Of a stretch of DNA of 64,000 nt, positions 16,304 to 24,092 are shown piece by piece. A model generated the notes under the pieces. That model ran no database searches. It saw only the letters and a program-made list of their open reading frames with translations, and had not been told where the DNA came from. Source of the DNA: Bacteroidetes bacterium UBA6183 (GTDB lineage: Bacteria; Bacteroidota; Bacteroidia; UKL13-3); assembly GCA_002422865.1 (NCBI GenBank), contig DITN01000100.1, positions 10,987 to 74,986 on the forward strand, in the 5' to 3' direction. Positions within the stretch are counted from its first letter, which is position 1, and each line of letters starts with the position of its first letter. The translations under genes and the position numbers were made by a program.

Positions 16304-18682
16304 ATGAATAAATTTCTTACAACATTATTACTCATTTTTGTTATAACCAATAGCAGTAATGCACAAATTTTTAAATATTATCAGGCAAAAGGTGCACCTA
16401 AGTTTATTAAAAATGGTACGCAAAACGACACCTTATTAAATCCCTTTGCGGGTGGTTTAAATACACCGCAGTTCAGTAATATTGATTGGAATAATGATGG
16501 TAAGCAAGATTTATTCGTATTTGATAAGGAGTCGTTAAAACCATTAGCTTTTGTCTATAATGTTTCACTCAATAAGTTTGTACATGCGCCAGAATATGAA
16601 GGTGCTTTTTCAAATTATTTCGGAGGCTGGGCATTGTTAAAAGATTATAACTTTGATGGAAAACCTGATTTATATACCTCCTCAGTTTCATATAATAAAA
16701 TCTCGCTTTCGCCATTTATTCCTTCAGAGAAAATACAACTTTTTGTGAATACAACTACACCCGGTGGTAAAACTACGTTTAAGCAGTACAGTAATGTACT
16801 ATTTGATACAGGAATGTATGTTGGTCCTCCCTACAATCAATATTTAAGCGCGGGAGAGTTGGTGGCTGTTTCTAATGCAATGCCTGCCATTGATGATTTG
16901 GATGGAGACGGGGATGAAGATATTATATCCAACCAAGGCGTAAATACTACCTTTTGGTATTATGAAAACTTTAAAAAGAACAAATTCAATACTCCTTTTT
17001 CTAACGATACCACCATTTTTGTTCCTCGTGATCAATGTTGGGGTTTTATGAACTACGATTTTATGAATCATTCTTTTGCTTTAGGATTCAGACGCGACCA
17101 AGGTTCTCAATGTGATTATAACATGTGGGGTAAAAGAAAGCATGCAGATCAAACCACATTGATGATTGATATAAATGGAGATGGGATTAAAGATGTTGTT
17201 TTTGGCGATTCGGAATTTAAAAGTTTAATCGCACTCATTAACGGGCGTCTACAAAATAGCCGTCAAATTGATTCAATTATAGTTCAAGACACTTTGTTTT
17301 TGTCGAATACAAATGTTAGAAAAAACTTTATAGAGTATCCAGCAGCATACTATGTAGATGTTAATGCTGATGGTAAAAAGGAGCTATTGGTAACCACAAA
17401 TAAAAATATGGCATCAAAATCTGTTAATAATATATGGGTTCATGATGCAACACGTGTTAATAGCAATTTACAATTTACGGCTAATCCCGGTAATGATTTT
17501 TTGTATAAAGATATGGTAGATCATGGTCTACGCTCGGTGCCTGTTTTTGTTGATATTGACAATGATGGTGATAAGGATTTGGTGGTAGCAACAAGTGGCG
17601 TATTGGAACAAACGAGTAACAATAATGATAAGTTGTATTTGTACTTAAACATCACCGATTCTGTACGTCCGGTCTTTAAGTTAGCAGATTCAAACTTTGT
17701 TATTTCATCACTTGTAGGGCAAGGTTTTTTCTCAGCACATCCAACATTTGGAGATTTAAATGGAGACGGTAAACCTGATTTGTTAGTAGGGGAGGGGAAT
17801 GGTAATGTGGCTTATTTTATCAATAACAGTATTGGTTCACAGTTTAACTTTACCTTAAATAACCGAAATGCATTTGGGTTAACCATTGGTACGTATTGTA
17901 CCCCACAATTGTTTGATTTGGATAAAGATGGTTTACTTGATATTGTTAGCGGTGAAAGAAATGGTACGGTGAAGTTTTATAAAAACACGGGAACCAAACA
18001 GGTACCGTCATTTTCAAATACACCAACAATTGATAGTTTAGGCAAGGTACATTCGAGAGAAGTATATAAACCGCTAGGTTCCTCGCAAATGTTAGAACTA
18101 GTAGGCTATAGTGCGCCTCACATTACAGACTTAAATAATGACGGAGTTTACGAAATGTTACTCGGCTCAAATAATGGCAGGGTTGACTTGTATACCAATG
18201 TTGTGGCTCACCCGGACAGTGTAGCAATAATGAATAATAATGTTTACATTGATTTTAGCCTCGATGCCAATGCCGGATACAATAAAAAATTTGGCATGCG
18301 AAGTGCAGCTGCAACTGCTTATTTAAACGGAGATTCCATTCCTGATATTTTAATTGGTAACATTTCGGGAGGTTTGGTTTTTATGGGTTCTGATGTTGCA
18401 CCGGTTAATAGTGTAAACGAAATGTTTATTGATAACAATGCATTTATGCTTTACCCTAACCCTACAGAAAGCATGGTTAATTTGATAATAAACAGAACAG
18501 CGTTTTCTGATATTAATTACGTAGTGTATGACATATCAGGCAAAAAAATAATGGAAGGTAAGTTAGATAAAAATCAAACGGACGCTTCCATTAATGTTGG
18601 TGCTTTGAAAACCGGTTTGTATTTGGTTCAGTTAACCAATAATCAATGGCAATCAACCCAAAGGTTAATGATAAATCACTAA
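16304..18682 (+). CDS. Secreted FG-GAP/VCBS-repeat protein with T9SS sorting domain
   Basis: 792 residues from ATG 16304, chosen because it opens a clean signal peptide (MNKFLTTLLLIFVITNSSNAQ); two in-frame ATGs upstream would add a poor leader. At least nine Ca-binding loops of DxNxDGxxD type are spread through the body (NNDGKQD, LDGDGDEDI, INGDGIKDV, IDNDGDKDL, LNGDGKPDLL, LDKDGLLDI, LNNDGVYEM), the mark of an FG-GAP/VCBS beta-propeller. The last 75 or so residues (YPNPTESMVNLII to MINH) form a type A CTD, so export and surface anchoring by the PorU/PorV machinery is expected. The ligand is unknown; adhesion or polysaccharide binding is an inference from the fold. Confidence 0.88.
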   Translation: MNKFLTTLLLIFVITNSSNAQIFKYYQAKGAPKFIKNGTQNDTLLNPFAGGLNTPQFSNIDWNNDGKQDLFVFDKESLKPLAFVYNVSLNKFVHAPEYEGAFSNYFGGWALLKDYNFDGKPDLYTSSVSYNKISLSPFIPSEKIQLFVNTTTPGGKTTFKQYSNVLFDTGMYVGPPYNQYLSAGELVAVSNAMPAIDDLDGDGDEDIISNQGVNTTFWYYENFKKNKFNTPFSNDTTIFVPRDQCWGFMNYDFMNHSFALGFRRDQGSQCDYNMWGKRKHADQTTLMIDINGDGIKDVVFGDSEFKSLIALINGRLQNSRQIDSIIVQDTLFLSNTNVRKNFIEYPAAYYVDVNADGKKELLVTTNKNMASKSVNNIWVHDATRVNSNLQFTANPGNDFLYKDMVDHGLRSVPVFVDIDNDGDKDLVVATSGVLEQTSNNNDKLYLYLNITDSVRPVFKLADSNFVISSLVGQGFFSAHPTFGDLNGDGKPDLLVGEGNGNVAYFINNSIGSQFNFTLNNRNAFGLTIGTYCTPQLFDLDKDGLLDIVSGERNGTVKFYKNTGTKQVPSFSNTPTIDSLGKVHSREVYKPLGSSQMLELVGYSAPHITDLNNDGVYEMLLGSNNGRVDLYTNVVAHPDSVAIMNNNVYIDFSLDANAGYNKKFGMRSAAATAYLNGDSIPDILIGNISGGLVFMGSDVAPVNSVNEMFIDNNAFMLYPNPTESMVNLIINRTAFSDINYVVYDISGKKIMEGKLDKNQTDASINVGALKTGLYLVQLTNNQWQSTQRLMINH

Positions 18683-18688
18683 ACACTT

Positions 18689-18722
18689 AACAAGAGTAAC
18701 TATTTAGTTGCTCTTGTTCTTT
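18689..18722 (+). terminator. Terminator after FG-GAP gene
   Basis: AACAAGAG/CTCTTGTT outer stem with an inner AACT/AGTT stem (18689-18718), then CTTTT. It overlaps the last codons of the convergent minus-strand gene. Confidence 0.6.
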
Positions 18723-19548
18723 TAGCATTCATTGCTTTTAAATCTTTAGCAGTAAGCTTACATTTATCTGCTGCATCTTCTGCAAAATATACCAACTCTC
18801 CACTTGTTGATGTAACAATCTTGTTGCACCTTTTTTCATCTTTACTGTAAAAGAAAATAATGTTATCACTACTGTTCATGATAGCCTTGTATGTTTCATC
18901 TACTTCTACATCCTCAACCTCACCACCCCACAGTGTAGCAGCATCTTCTTTACCTTTTAAATCTAACGAACGCAGCGGTAATAACAATGTTTGGTCTAGT
19001 AAATTTGAGTTAGTAGGTGCGTTATCAGCAATGTAGTTTGTTGTTATCCCCTTGTCACCATCCGCCTCTATAGCTGAGTTTAAATAGTTATTCAACATTT
19101 GAACAGCACGGGTTAATTCTGGTCTCCAATCAGCGGTATCAATAAAGTTGCTACAAAAAGCACCTGCTACCAAATCTAATTTCAGCGCTTTTTTCTTAAA
19201 CTTCCCCCCGGTTGTAATTAGCAAGCCATTAAAATCATCTTCGCAAGTCCCCAACTTTGCTTTTATTTTTGTACCCTTACTTTTGCTGAAATACAAGTAG
19301 CTGTATTCCGGTTTATTGTATGGTTTCATGGCCGAGTCGTATTCAAACAAAAAACCACCATTAAAAGTCCAATATTTTTCTACTGCCTCAATAATAGATG
19401 CGTTATAGGCACTATCAGGTGATAGAACCACTACCAAACGAGTGTCTTTAAATTTTTCGATATCATCTTTCTTCTTTTTAAAACCAACTTGTGCAAAAGC
19501 GGTGGTAAAAGCGGCAAATGCCAAACTTAACAAAGCTGTTTTTTTCAT
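18700..19548 (-). CDS. Exported protein of unknown function
   Basis: 282 residues, signal peptide MKKTALLSLAFAAFTTAFAQ. The mature protein starts with a Lys-rich stretch (FKKKKDDIEKFKD), then an alpha/beta region (TRLVVVLSPDSAYNASIIEAVEKYW) and further mixed segments with four cysteines. No lipobox, no CTD, no transmembrane helix after the signal, so probably periplasmic. I do not recognise a domain family. It lies downstream of the second ECF sigma gene but a terminator separates them, so there is no operon argument for its role. Confidence 0.72.
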   Translation of the reverse strand: MKKTALLSLAFAAFTTAFAQVGFKKKKDDIEKFKDTRLVVVLSPDSAYNASIIEAVEKYWTFNGGFLFEYDSAMKPYNKPEYSYLYFSKSKGTKIKAKLGTCEDDFNGLLITTGGKFKKKALKLDLVAGAFCSNFIDTADWRPELTRAVQMLNNYLNSAIEADGDKGITTNYIADNAPTNSNLLDQTLLLPLRSLDLKGKEDAATLWGGEVEDVEVDETYKAIMNSSDNIIFFYSKDEKRCNKIVTSTSGELVYFAEDAADKCKLTAKDLKAMNAKRTRATK

Positions 19549-19590
19549 AATGTTTTGCTTTATGTTTTTATTCGATACCCAAATAAAACA

Positions 19591-19620
19591 AAAAAGCAGC
19601 TCAAAACCGAACTGCTTTTT
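19591..19620 (-). terminator. Terminator of second ECF sigma gene
   Basis: AAAAAGCAG/CTGCTTTTT 9-bp stem with a 12-nt loop, positioned just after the sigma gene stop on the minus strand and running into a T-rich tract on that strand. Confidence 0.8.
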
Positions 19621-19643
19621 AAATTATGTTGTTAAAGTACTGT

Positions 19644-20174
19644 TTAAACGGCATTTTCAAGCCCGTATTGTCTGGCATAATCATTCAGTTGCTCTCTTAA
19701 TTGTCTGCGGGCAACAAAAATTCTTGTTTTAACAGTTCCGATGGGTATGTGCAAAATCTCGGCAATTTCATGGTATTTAAATCCACGTGTGTTCATCGTG
19801 AAAGGTTTCTTCAAACTATCAGGTAAACCATCAATTGCTTGTTCTATATCATTTAACATAAACTTTTTTTCGGCTTCATTTTTCACCAATGGCGAAACAG
19901 AATCTAAATAATAATCATTGTCAGTTTGGTCGATAAACGTATTACGTTTAACCATTCTGCGGTAATTATTGATAAAGGTGTTTTTCATGATGGTGTACAA
20001 CCAACCTTTAAGGTTGGTGCCGTCAGTAAATTTATCACGATAAGTAATAGCTTTCAGCATGGTATCCTGAACTAAGTCGTTGGTATCTTCAACGTTTTTT
20101 GTCAGCTGATAAGCGTAGTGACGTAGTGATTGAGTTTCACGTTGTACTGTTTTTTTGAAATCTATACTTGTCAT
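19644..20174 (-). CDS. ECF RNA polymerase sigma factor (RpoE-like)
   Basis: 176 residues. Region 2 at about 20-80: LRHYAYQLTKNVEDTNDLVQ, then NLKGWLYTIMKNTFINNYRR. Region 4 at about 115-165: LPDSLKKPFTMN, YHEIAEILHIPIGTVKTRIF, ARRQLREQL. This is the short, very conserved Bacteroidota sigma type (YRRMVKRNTF after region 2) that is generally found without an adjacent anti-sigma gene, as here. It has its own promoter and terminator, so it is a monocistronic regulator. Regulon unknown. Confidence 0.93.
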   Translation of the reverse strand: MTSIDFKKTVQRETQSLRHYAYQLTKNVEDTNDLVQDTMLKAITYRDKFTDGTNLKGWLYTIMKNTFINNYRRMVKRNTFIDQTDNDYYLDSVSPLVKNEAEKKFMLNDIEQAIDGLPDSLKKPFTMNTRGFKYHEIAEILHIPIGTVKTRIFVARRQLREQLNDYARQYGLENAV

Positions 20175-20204
20175 TTTGTTTATGTTTATTTCTTAATTGT
20201 TAAA

Positions 20205-20235
20205 CAAATGTATGGGGTGTGTTGCTCTAAAGCAA
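20205..20235 (-). promoter_or_regulatory. Promoter of the second ECF sigma gene
   Basis: On the minus strand TTG (20233-20235), a 20-bp spacer, TACATTTG (20205-20212): an exact Bacteroidota TTG-N20-TAnnTTTG promoter, 30 bp ahead of the start codon. Confidence 0.75.
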
Positions 20236-20336
20236 GTTTTTTGTTTATTTTTTTGGTAAAAAAGTTAAACGTTTTGTATATAGCTGTAAATCAGCGTATA
20301 AAAACACTTATTGTCTCGTTAAGTAATAGTTAACGG

Positions 20337-20358
20337 TAACTTTTGACTAACTTTTACT
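20337..20358. repeat. Two tandem 11-bp direct repeats (TAACTTTTnnn)
   Basis: TAACTTTTGAC directly followed by TAACTTTTACT. A one-helical-turn repeat in a divergent promoter region could be a dimeric regulator site; this is inference only. Confidence 0.35.
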
Positions 20359-20468
20359 CCTTTGTTCACTTAATTTGTTTAACTTTAAAACAAAAAACTT
20401 ATGTTTAAGGTTTGTAGTATAAGATTAGACAAGTATATAGTATGTGCAGTTTTGTTTAAGATAGGCTG

Positions 20469-20476
20469 TACATTTG
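20469..20476 (+). promoter_or_regulatory. -7 promoter box of queD-folE
   Basis: TACATTTG exactly fits TAnnTTTG and lies 20 bp upstream of the queD ATG; the nearest TTTG is 14 bp further upstream, shorter than usual. Confidence 0.5.
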
Positions 20477-20496
20477 TAGTTCGTTAAAAAATATAA

Positions 20497-20907
20497 ATGG
20501 AAATATCAGTATCTCGTAAAGCACATTTTAATGCAGCGCATCGTTTGCACTTGCCACATTGGAGTGATGAGCAGAATAAATCTTATTTTGGAACATGCAA
20601 CAACCCAAATTTCCACGGACACAATTACAATTTAATTGTTACTGTTACGGGAATGCTGAATGAGGAAACCGGATATTTGGTAGACCTAAAAGAATTGAGT
20701 AAGATAATAGAAGAGGAAATTGAAGATAGGTTTGATCATAAAAACCTGAATTTGGATACTGTTGAGTTTAAAGATTTGAATCCTACTGCCGAAAACATTG
20801 CAGTAGTTATTTGGAAACTTTTGCGCGCCAAAGTAGCCGCTGAACTAAGAATAAAAGTTACATTATATGAAACCGAAAGAAACTTTGTTGAATACACCGG
20901 AAACTAA
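20497..20907 (+). CDS. queD: 6-pyruvoyl-tetrahydropterin synthase / QueD family protein
   Basis: 136 residues. Zinc ligands His15 (AAHRLH) and His40/His42, with catalytic Cys34 in CNNPNFHGHNY; DHKNLN and a final ETERNFVEY (catalytic Glu) complete the fold. The family acts on 7,8-dihydroneopterin triphosphate, giving 6-carboxytetrahydropterin for queuosine or 6-pyruvoyl-tetrahydropterin for biopterin. The CNNPNxHGHNY spacing resembles animal PTPS more than the CxxxHGH of E. coli QueD, so the exact product is open. folE overlaps its end by 41 bp, giving substrate supply and use in one operon. Confidence 0.88.
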   Translation: MEISVSRKAHFNAAHRLHLPHWSDEQNKSYFGTCNNPNFHGHNYNLIVTVTGMLNEETGYLVDLKELSKIIEEEIEDRFDHKNLNLDTVEFKDLNPTAENIAVVIWKLLRAKVAAELRIKVTLYETERNFVEYTGN

Positions 20908-21562
20908 TCAGCACCACGATCATGTTGGCGATTCGCATGCCTCATTTTCGTTGGAAACACCACTTAGAGCAGATGCTTTTGAGTTGGATGATGAACTCAA
21001 AATTGAGTTGATAGAAAAGCACTTTAAAGAAATCATGCAAATTTTAGGGCTCGACTTGTCGGATGATAGCCTTAAGGGGACACCTCATCGTGTGGCCAAG
21101 ATGTATGTTAAAGAGACTTTTTCAGGCTTAAATCCTGCAAATGCTCCTGAGGTGAAATTGTTTGAAAACAAATACCAATACAAAAACATGTTGGTAGAAA
21201 AATCAATCAGTTTTCATAGCCTTTGCGAACACCATTTTGTACCTATAGTTGGTAAAGCTCACGTGGCTTACATTCCAAACGGAAAGGTGGTTGGTTTAAG
21301 CAAACTAAATCGTATAGTTCGTTATTTTGCACGCAGACCACAAGTACAAGAGCGTATGACCATTCAGATTGCAAACATGCTTAAGGAAGCTTTAGGAACG
21401 AATGATGTAGCTGTTATAATAGAAGCAGATCACATGTGCGTAGCATCAAGAGGTGTGCAGGATGTTACCAGTAATACCATTACCAGTGAATACAGTGGAA
21501 AGTTTTTGGATGTAAAAACCAGAGAAGAGTTTATCAAATATATTTCACTGAACAATATGTAA
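20867..21562 (+). CDS. folE: GTP cyclohydrolase I
   Basis: 231 residues, slightly longer than usual because of a 40-residue polar N-terminal extension rich in His, Asp and Glu. Converts GTP to 7,8-dihydroneopterin triphosphate, the branch point for folate, queuosine and tetrahydropterins. Motifs: TPHRVAKMYVKETFSGL, SLCEHHFVPIVGKAHVAYIP (Zn ligands Cys and His), GLSKLNRIVRYFARRPQVQE, and DHMCVASRGVQD with the second Zn Cys. The ATG at 20867 gives a 41-bp overlap with queD; no later ATG precedes the core, though a TTG within the extension could start a shorter form. Confidence 0.95.
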   Translation: MKPKETLLNTPETNQHHDHVGDSHASFSLETPLRADAFELDDELKIELIEKHFKEIMQILGLDLSDDSLKGTPHRVAKMYVKETFSGLNPANAPEVKLFENKYQYKNMLVEKSISFHSLCEHHFVPIVGKAHVAYIPNGKVVGLSKLNRIVRYFARRPQVQERMTIQIANMLKEALGTNDVAVIIEADHMCVASRGVQDVTSNTITSEYSGKFLDVKTREEFIKYISLNNM

Positions 21563-21563
21563 G

Positions 21564-21591
21564 AAAAAAAGCGGGCTTGCCCGCTTTTTTT
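21564..21591. terminator. Bidirectional terminator between folE and exonuclease gene
   Basis: GCGGG-CTTG-CCCGC hairpin (21571-21584) flanked by A7 and T7. On the minus strand it overlaps the last base pair of the convergent gene. Confidence 0.88.
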
Positions 21592-22969
21592 ATGAGTTAA
21601 ATTTTATCATCCGGTGGTTCGGGATTTTTTCCGGATTTAATAATTCTTTGATGAAATAGTTTTCTTTCATGGGCTTAATCAATTCTTTAAGGCTTTCTAA
21701 GCTATACATATCGGTGTCGTTGCCTATATAACCCATGCCATAAAACTTTCCTTCATCAATTAAAATACAACAAACATCCCCGGCATTAATACCTTTATCT
21801 ATAATGGCGTAACTTTCTTTTTTGGTAAGGTCTTTAATGGCTAAATAAACCCTTGAGTTATAACTTTCAAATGTTTCATTAAACTCGCAGGCTCCAATAC
21901 AGCAACCGGCAAGCAAAGCCGCACAAGGTTCTTTATGTGAATTTATCATGCATAGTTTTGGGCACAAATTAAACTCTAAAACAAGTTTCTGTAAATGGTT
22001 AAATGCATCGGCCAATTTAGGGTAGGTATTGAGTGGCGTATTTCCTTTTCTTACCCTATCAACAGCCAAACGTAAATATCCTTTTTGGTCTTCATAGTCG
22101 TATATGGCATAATTAAATTCTAAACTTTTTTGCGATTTATTATGCTTTGGCCAATGTTTTTTTATTTCGGTTGATTCAAGTATCAGTGCTTGTAACTCTG
22201 TGGCCACTACTTCGAATCCAATGTGAAAAATTTCCCTCAAAAAATCCTGTCGTTTGGCCGATATGTTGTTGCCGCTAAAATGTGAAAGCACACGCTTTTT
22301 GATATTGATGGCTTTACCAACATAAATAAGTTTGCCCTGCTCATCATAAAAATAATAAACACCGGGTGTTTCCGGTAAAGCATCAAACTCCTTACGCGGT
22401 AAGTTTGGAGGTAAAGTAGCTTCCTTTGATCCCTTTTTTAAAAAACTGTTGATGATACTTCTATCCTCGTCAATATGTAATGCACGCTCTAACACTTTTA
22501 CGGTAGCTGCGGCATCACCATGCGCGCGGTGTCTGTTTTTTAATGGTATACCTAACGATTGACAGAGGTTACCTAAACTGTAGGATGAAAATCCCGGAAA
22601 TACTTTTCGGCTTAACCTTACTGTACACAACTTTTTTACCTCTAACTCAAGTCCAACATGTTTAAGGTGATGTTTAATAAACGAATGGTCGAAGTTTACA
22701 TTATGTGCCACAAAAATTTTATCGTGAAGCATTTCATATACCTTATCACTTACCATTTCAAAGCTTGGGGCATTTTCTACCATTTCGTTGGTTATGCCTG
22801 TATAACTCTCTAAAAAAGGAGGAATAGGTACACCGGGATTTATCAGTGTGGTGTAAGAATCAATTACACGTGTGCCATCATGTGTAAAAATTGCAATTTC
22901 GGTTATGCCGTTTTTATCAGCATGACCGCCTGTGGTTTCAATATCAACTATGGCAAACATATATGGCAA
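21590..22969 (-). CDS. DEDDh exonuclease (DnaQ-like) fused to GIY-YIG endonuclease
   Basis: 459 residues in two enzymatic parts. Residues about 5-170 form a DnaQ-type 3'-5' exonuclease: FAIVDIETTGG (Asp9, Glu11), AHNVNFDHSFI, and HRAHGDAAAT with the last His and Asp. Residues about 200-280 form a GIY-YIG nuclease as in UvrC/Cho: LPETPGVYYFYDEQGKLIYVGKA, INIKKRVLSHF, ATELQALILEST. The remaining 180 residues carry several cysteines (CPKLC, CAALLAGCCIGACE) like the Cho/UvrC middle region. Known as a fused architecture in several phyla; probably acts in DNA repair. No UvrC C-terminal half is present. Confidence 0.9.
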   Translation of the reverse strand: MPYMFAIVDIETTGGHADKNGITEIAIFTHDGTRVIDSYTTLINPGVPIPPFLESYTGITNEMVENAPSFEMVSDKVYEMLHDKIFVAHNVNFDHSFIKHHLKHVGLELEVKKLCTVRLSRKVFPGFSSYSLGNLCQSLGIPLKNRHRAHGDAAATVKVLERALHIDEDRSIINSFLKKGSKEATLPPNLPRKEFDALPETPGVYYFYDEQGKLIYVGKAINIKKRVLSHFSGNNISAKRQDFLREIFHIGFEVVATELQALILESTEIKKHWPKHNKSQKSLEFNYAIYDYEDQKGYLRLAVDRVRKGNTPLNTYPKLADAFNHLQKLVLEFNLCPKLCMINSHKEPCAALLAGCCIGACEFNETFESYNSRVYLAIKDLTKKESYAIIDKGINAGDVCCILIDEGKFYGMGYIGNDTDMYSLESLKELIKPMKENYFIKELLNPEKIPNHRMIKFNS

Positions 22970-23001
22970 AGGTAACGGCTAGATTGTAATCAAAATGCTA
23001 A

Positions 23002-23532
23002 TTATTTTAGTAATTTATAGTGCATTTGTACAAGCCCTTTAGGGTAGCTATTTGCACTTATTAGCGATAAACGTTGCATGTTAAAACCATTATTAAACAA
23101 GCGTATGCCATCACCAAGTAAAACCGGAATTACTGATAAAGTTATTTCGTCAATCAAGTTGTGTTGAAGTAACAAGTGAATTACTTGTGCGCCTCCATCA
23201 CAAAAAATGGTTTTTCCATCTTGTTGTTTCAATTCATCAACCAATGTTTTTAAATCACCGGTATAAAAATTTATTAAACCTTGTGTGGGTTGTGGTGTGC
23301 GTGTAATGATGTATGTTTTTTTATCGGCATAAGGAAATTGAATCCCCATACTCATTACCTTATCATAAGTTTTTCTTCCTAGTATTACGGTGTCTACATC
23401 TTTGGTAAACTCGGCATAACCGTAATCTTCTCCTTCTTGTTCAACTACTGATAAAAAAGACAAATCATCATTGGGTCCGGCAATGTATCCATCAACACTT
23501 GCGGCAATAAATAGTGCTAGTTTTCTGCTCAT
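23002..23532 (-). CDS. Dihydrofolate reductase family protein (RibD C-terminal-like)
   Basis: 176 residues. Start MSRKLALFIAASVDGYIAGP, then VILGRKTYDKVM, YIITRT, IFCDGGAQVIHLLLQHNLID and LSVIPVLLGDGIRLF match the RibD_C/DHFR-like NADPH-binding fold (YyaP/YwjB type). It is a stand-alone protein, not the bifunctional RibD, so its substrate is unknown. It starts 3 bp after the DUF1905 gene's stop, so both belong to one minus-strand operon. A housekeeping DHFR (FolA) cannot be excluded, but the motifs favour the RibD-like group. Confidence 0.87.
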   Translation of the reverse strand: MSRKLALFIAASVDGYIAGPNDDLSFLSVVEQEGEDYGYAEFTKDVDTVILGRKTYDKVMSMGIQFPYADKKTYIITRTPQPTQGLINFYTGDLKTLVDELKQQDGKTIFCDGGAQVIHLLLQHNLIDEITLSVIPVLLGDGIRLFNNGFNMQRLSLISANSYPKGLVQMHYKLLK

Positions 23533-23535
23533 CGT

Positions 23536-24042
23536 TTAGGTGTTTTTTATTTCCAACATCAATTGTTTGTAATCTATTTTTCCTTTTACTTTTTTCAGGT
23601 GGTTTAAAATGCCTATCCCATTACGTATGCGTAAATCGGCCGATTTGGGTTTGGCAATCATGTACAACAAAGTACGTTGTTTGCCCGGAGTAAGTTTAAA
23701 AAACTCATCAGCACCTTCTAAATCTTGTTCTAACAAAACAGCAAACTCTTCAGGCATGGGTAATCCAAACTCACTTTCGTCTTTCTCTAACTCAATCAAT
23801 ACCTCATCACCATCATTTAGCTTTAGTTTTTTTCTTATTTGTTGGTTGATGTTAATGAAATAATTACCATCACCCAAAGGCATTAACGCAGCTTGAAATT
23901 GAATGGTTTTGTTGATGTTGGCAACAACTCTTCGGTTTGTTCCTTCAATAAATTGATTGGCAAATTTTTGAGGAATCACCACATGGAAATGCCACAAGTT
24001 ACTGTTATACCGGTCTATTGTTGCTTTAATTGATTTAGGCAT
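23536..24042 (-). CDS. DUF1905 and YdeI/OmpD-associated domain protein
   Basis: 168 residues. The N-terminal 90 or so form a DUF1905 beta-barrel (WHFHVVIPQKFANQFIEG, RVVANINKTIQFQAALMP, LNDGDEVLIELEKD). The C-terminal part is the YdeI/OmpD-associated helical domain (FKLTPGKQRTLLYMIAKPKS, then ADLRIRNGIGILNHLKK). Function unknown across the family. A second protein with the same two-part plan is encoded at 63265-63732. Cotranscribed with the DHFR-like gene. Confidence 0.85.
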   Translation of the reverse strand: MPKSIKATIDRYNSNLWHFHVVIPQKFANQFIEGTNRRVVANINKTIQFQAALMPLGDGNYFININQQIRKKLKLNDGDEVLIELEKDESEFGLPMPEEFAVLLEQDLEGADEFFKLTPGKQRTLLYMIAKPKSADLRIRNGIGILNHLKKVKGKIDYKQLMLEIKNT

Positions 24043-24054
24043 GATGCAATTAAC

Positions 24055-24085
24055 AAAAAAGCCTCATCTTATTAAAATGAGGCTT
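24055..24085 (-). terminator. Terminator of the lspA-pepP operon
   Basis: GCCTCAT/ATGAGGC stem (24061-24067 and 24077-24083) with extended A/T pairs; on the minus strand it runs into TTTTTTG just after the pepP stop. Confidence 0.78.
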
Positions 24086-24092
24086 TATATTA

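Larger units (their letters stand above)
20175..20496. other. Divergent intergenic region, 322 bp, sigma factor/queD
   Basis: Gene-free spacer between divergent genes. It holds a canonical minus-strand promoter near the sigma gene, a -7 box near queD, and an 11-bp direct repeat at 20337-20358. No ORF or RNA gene is recognisable. Confidence 0.6.
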
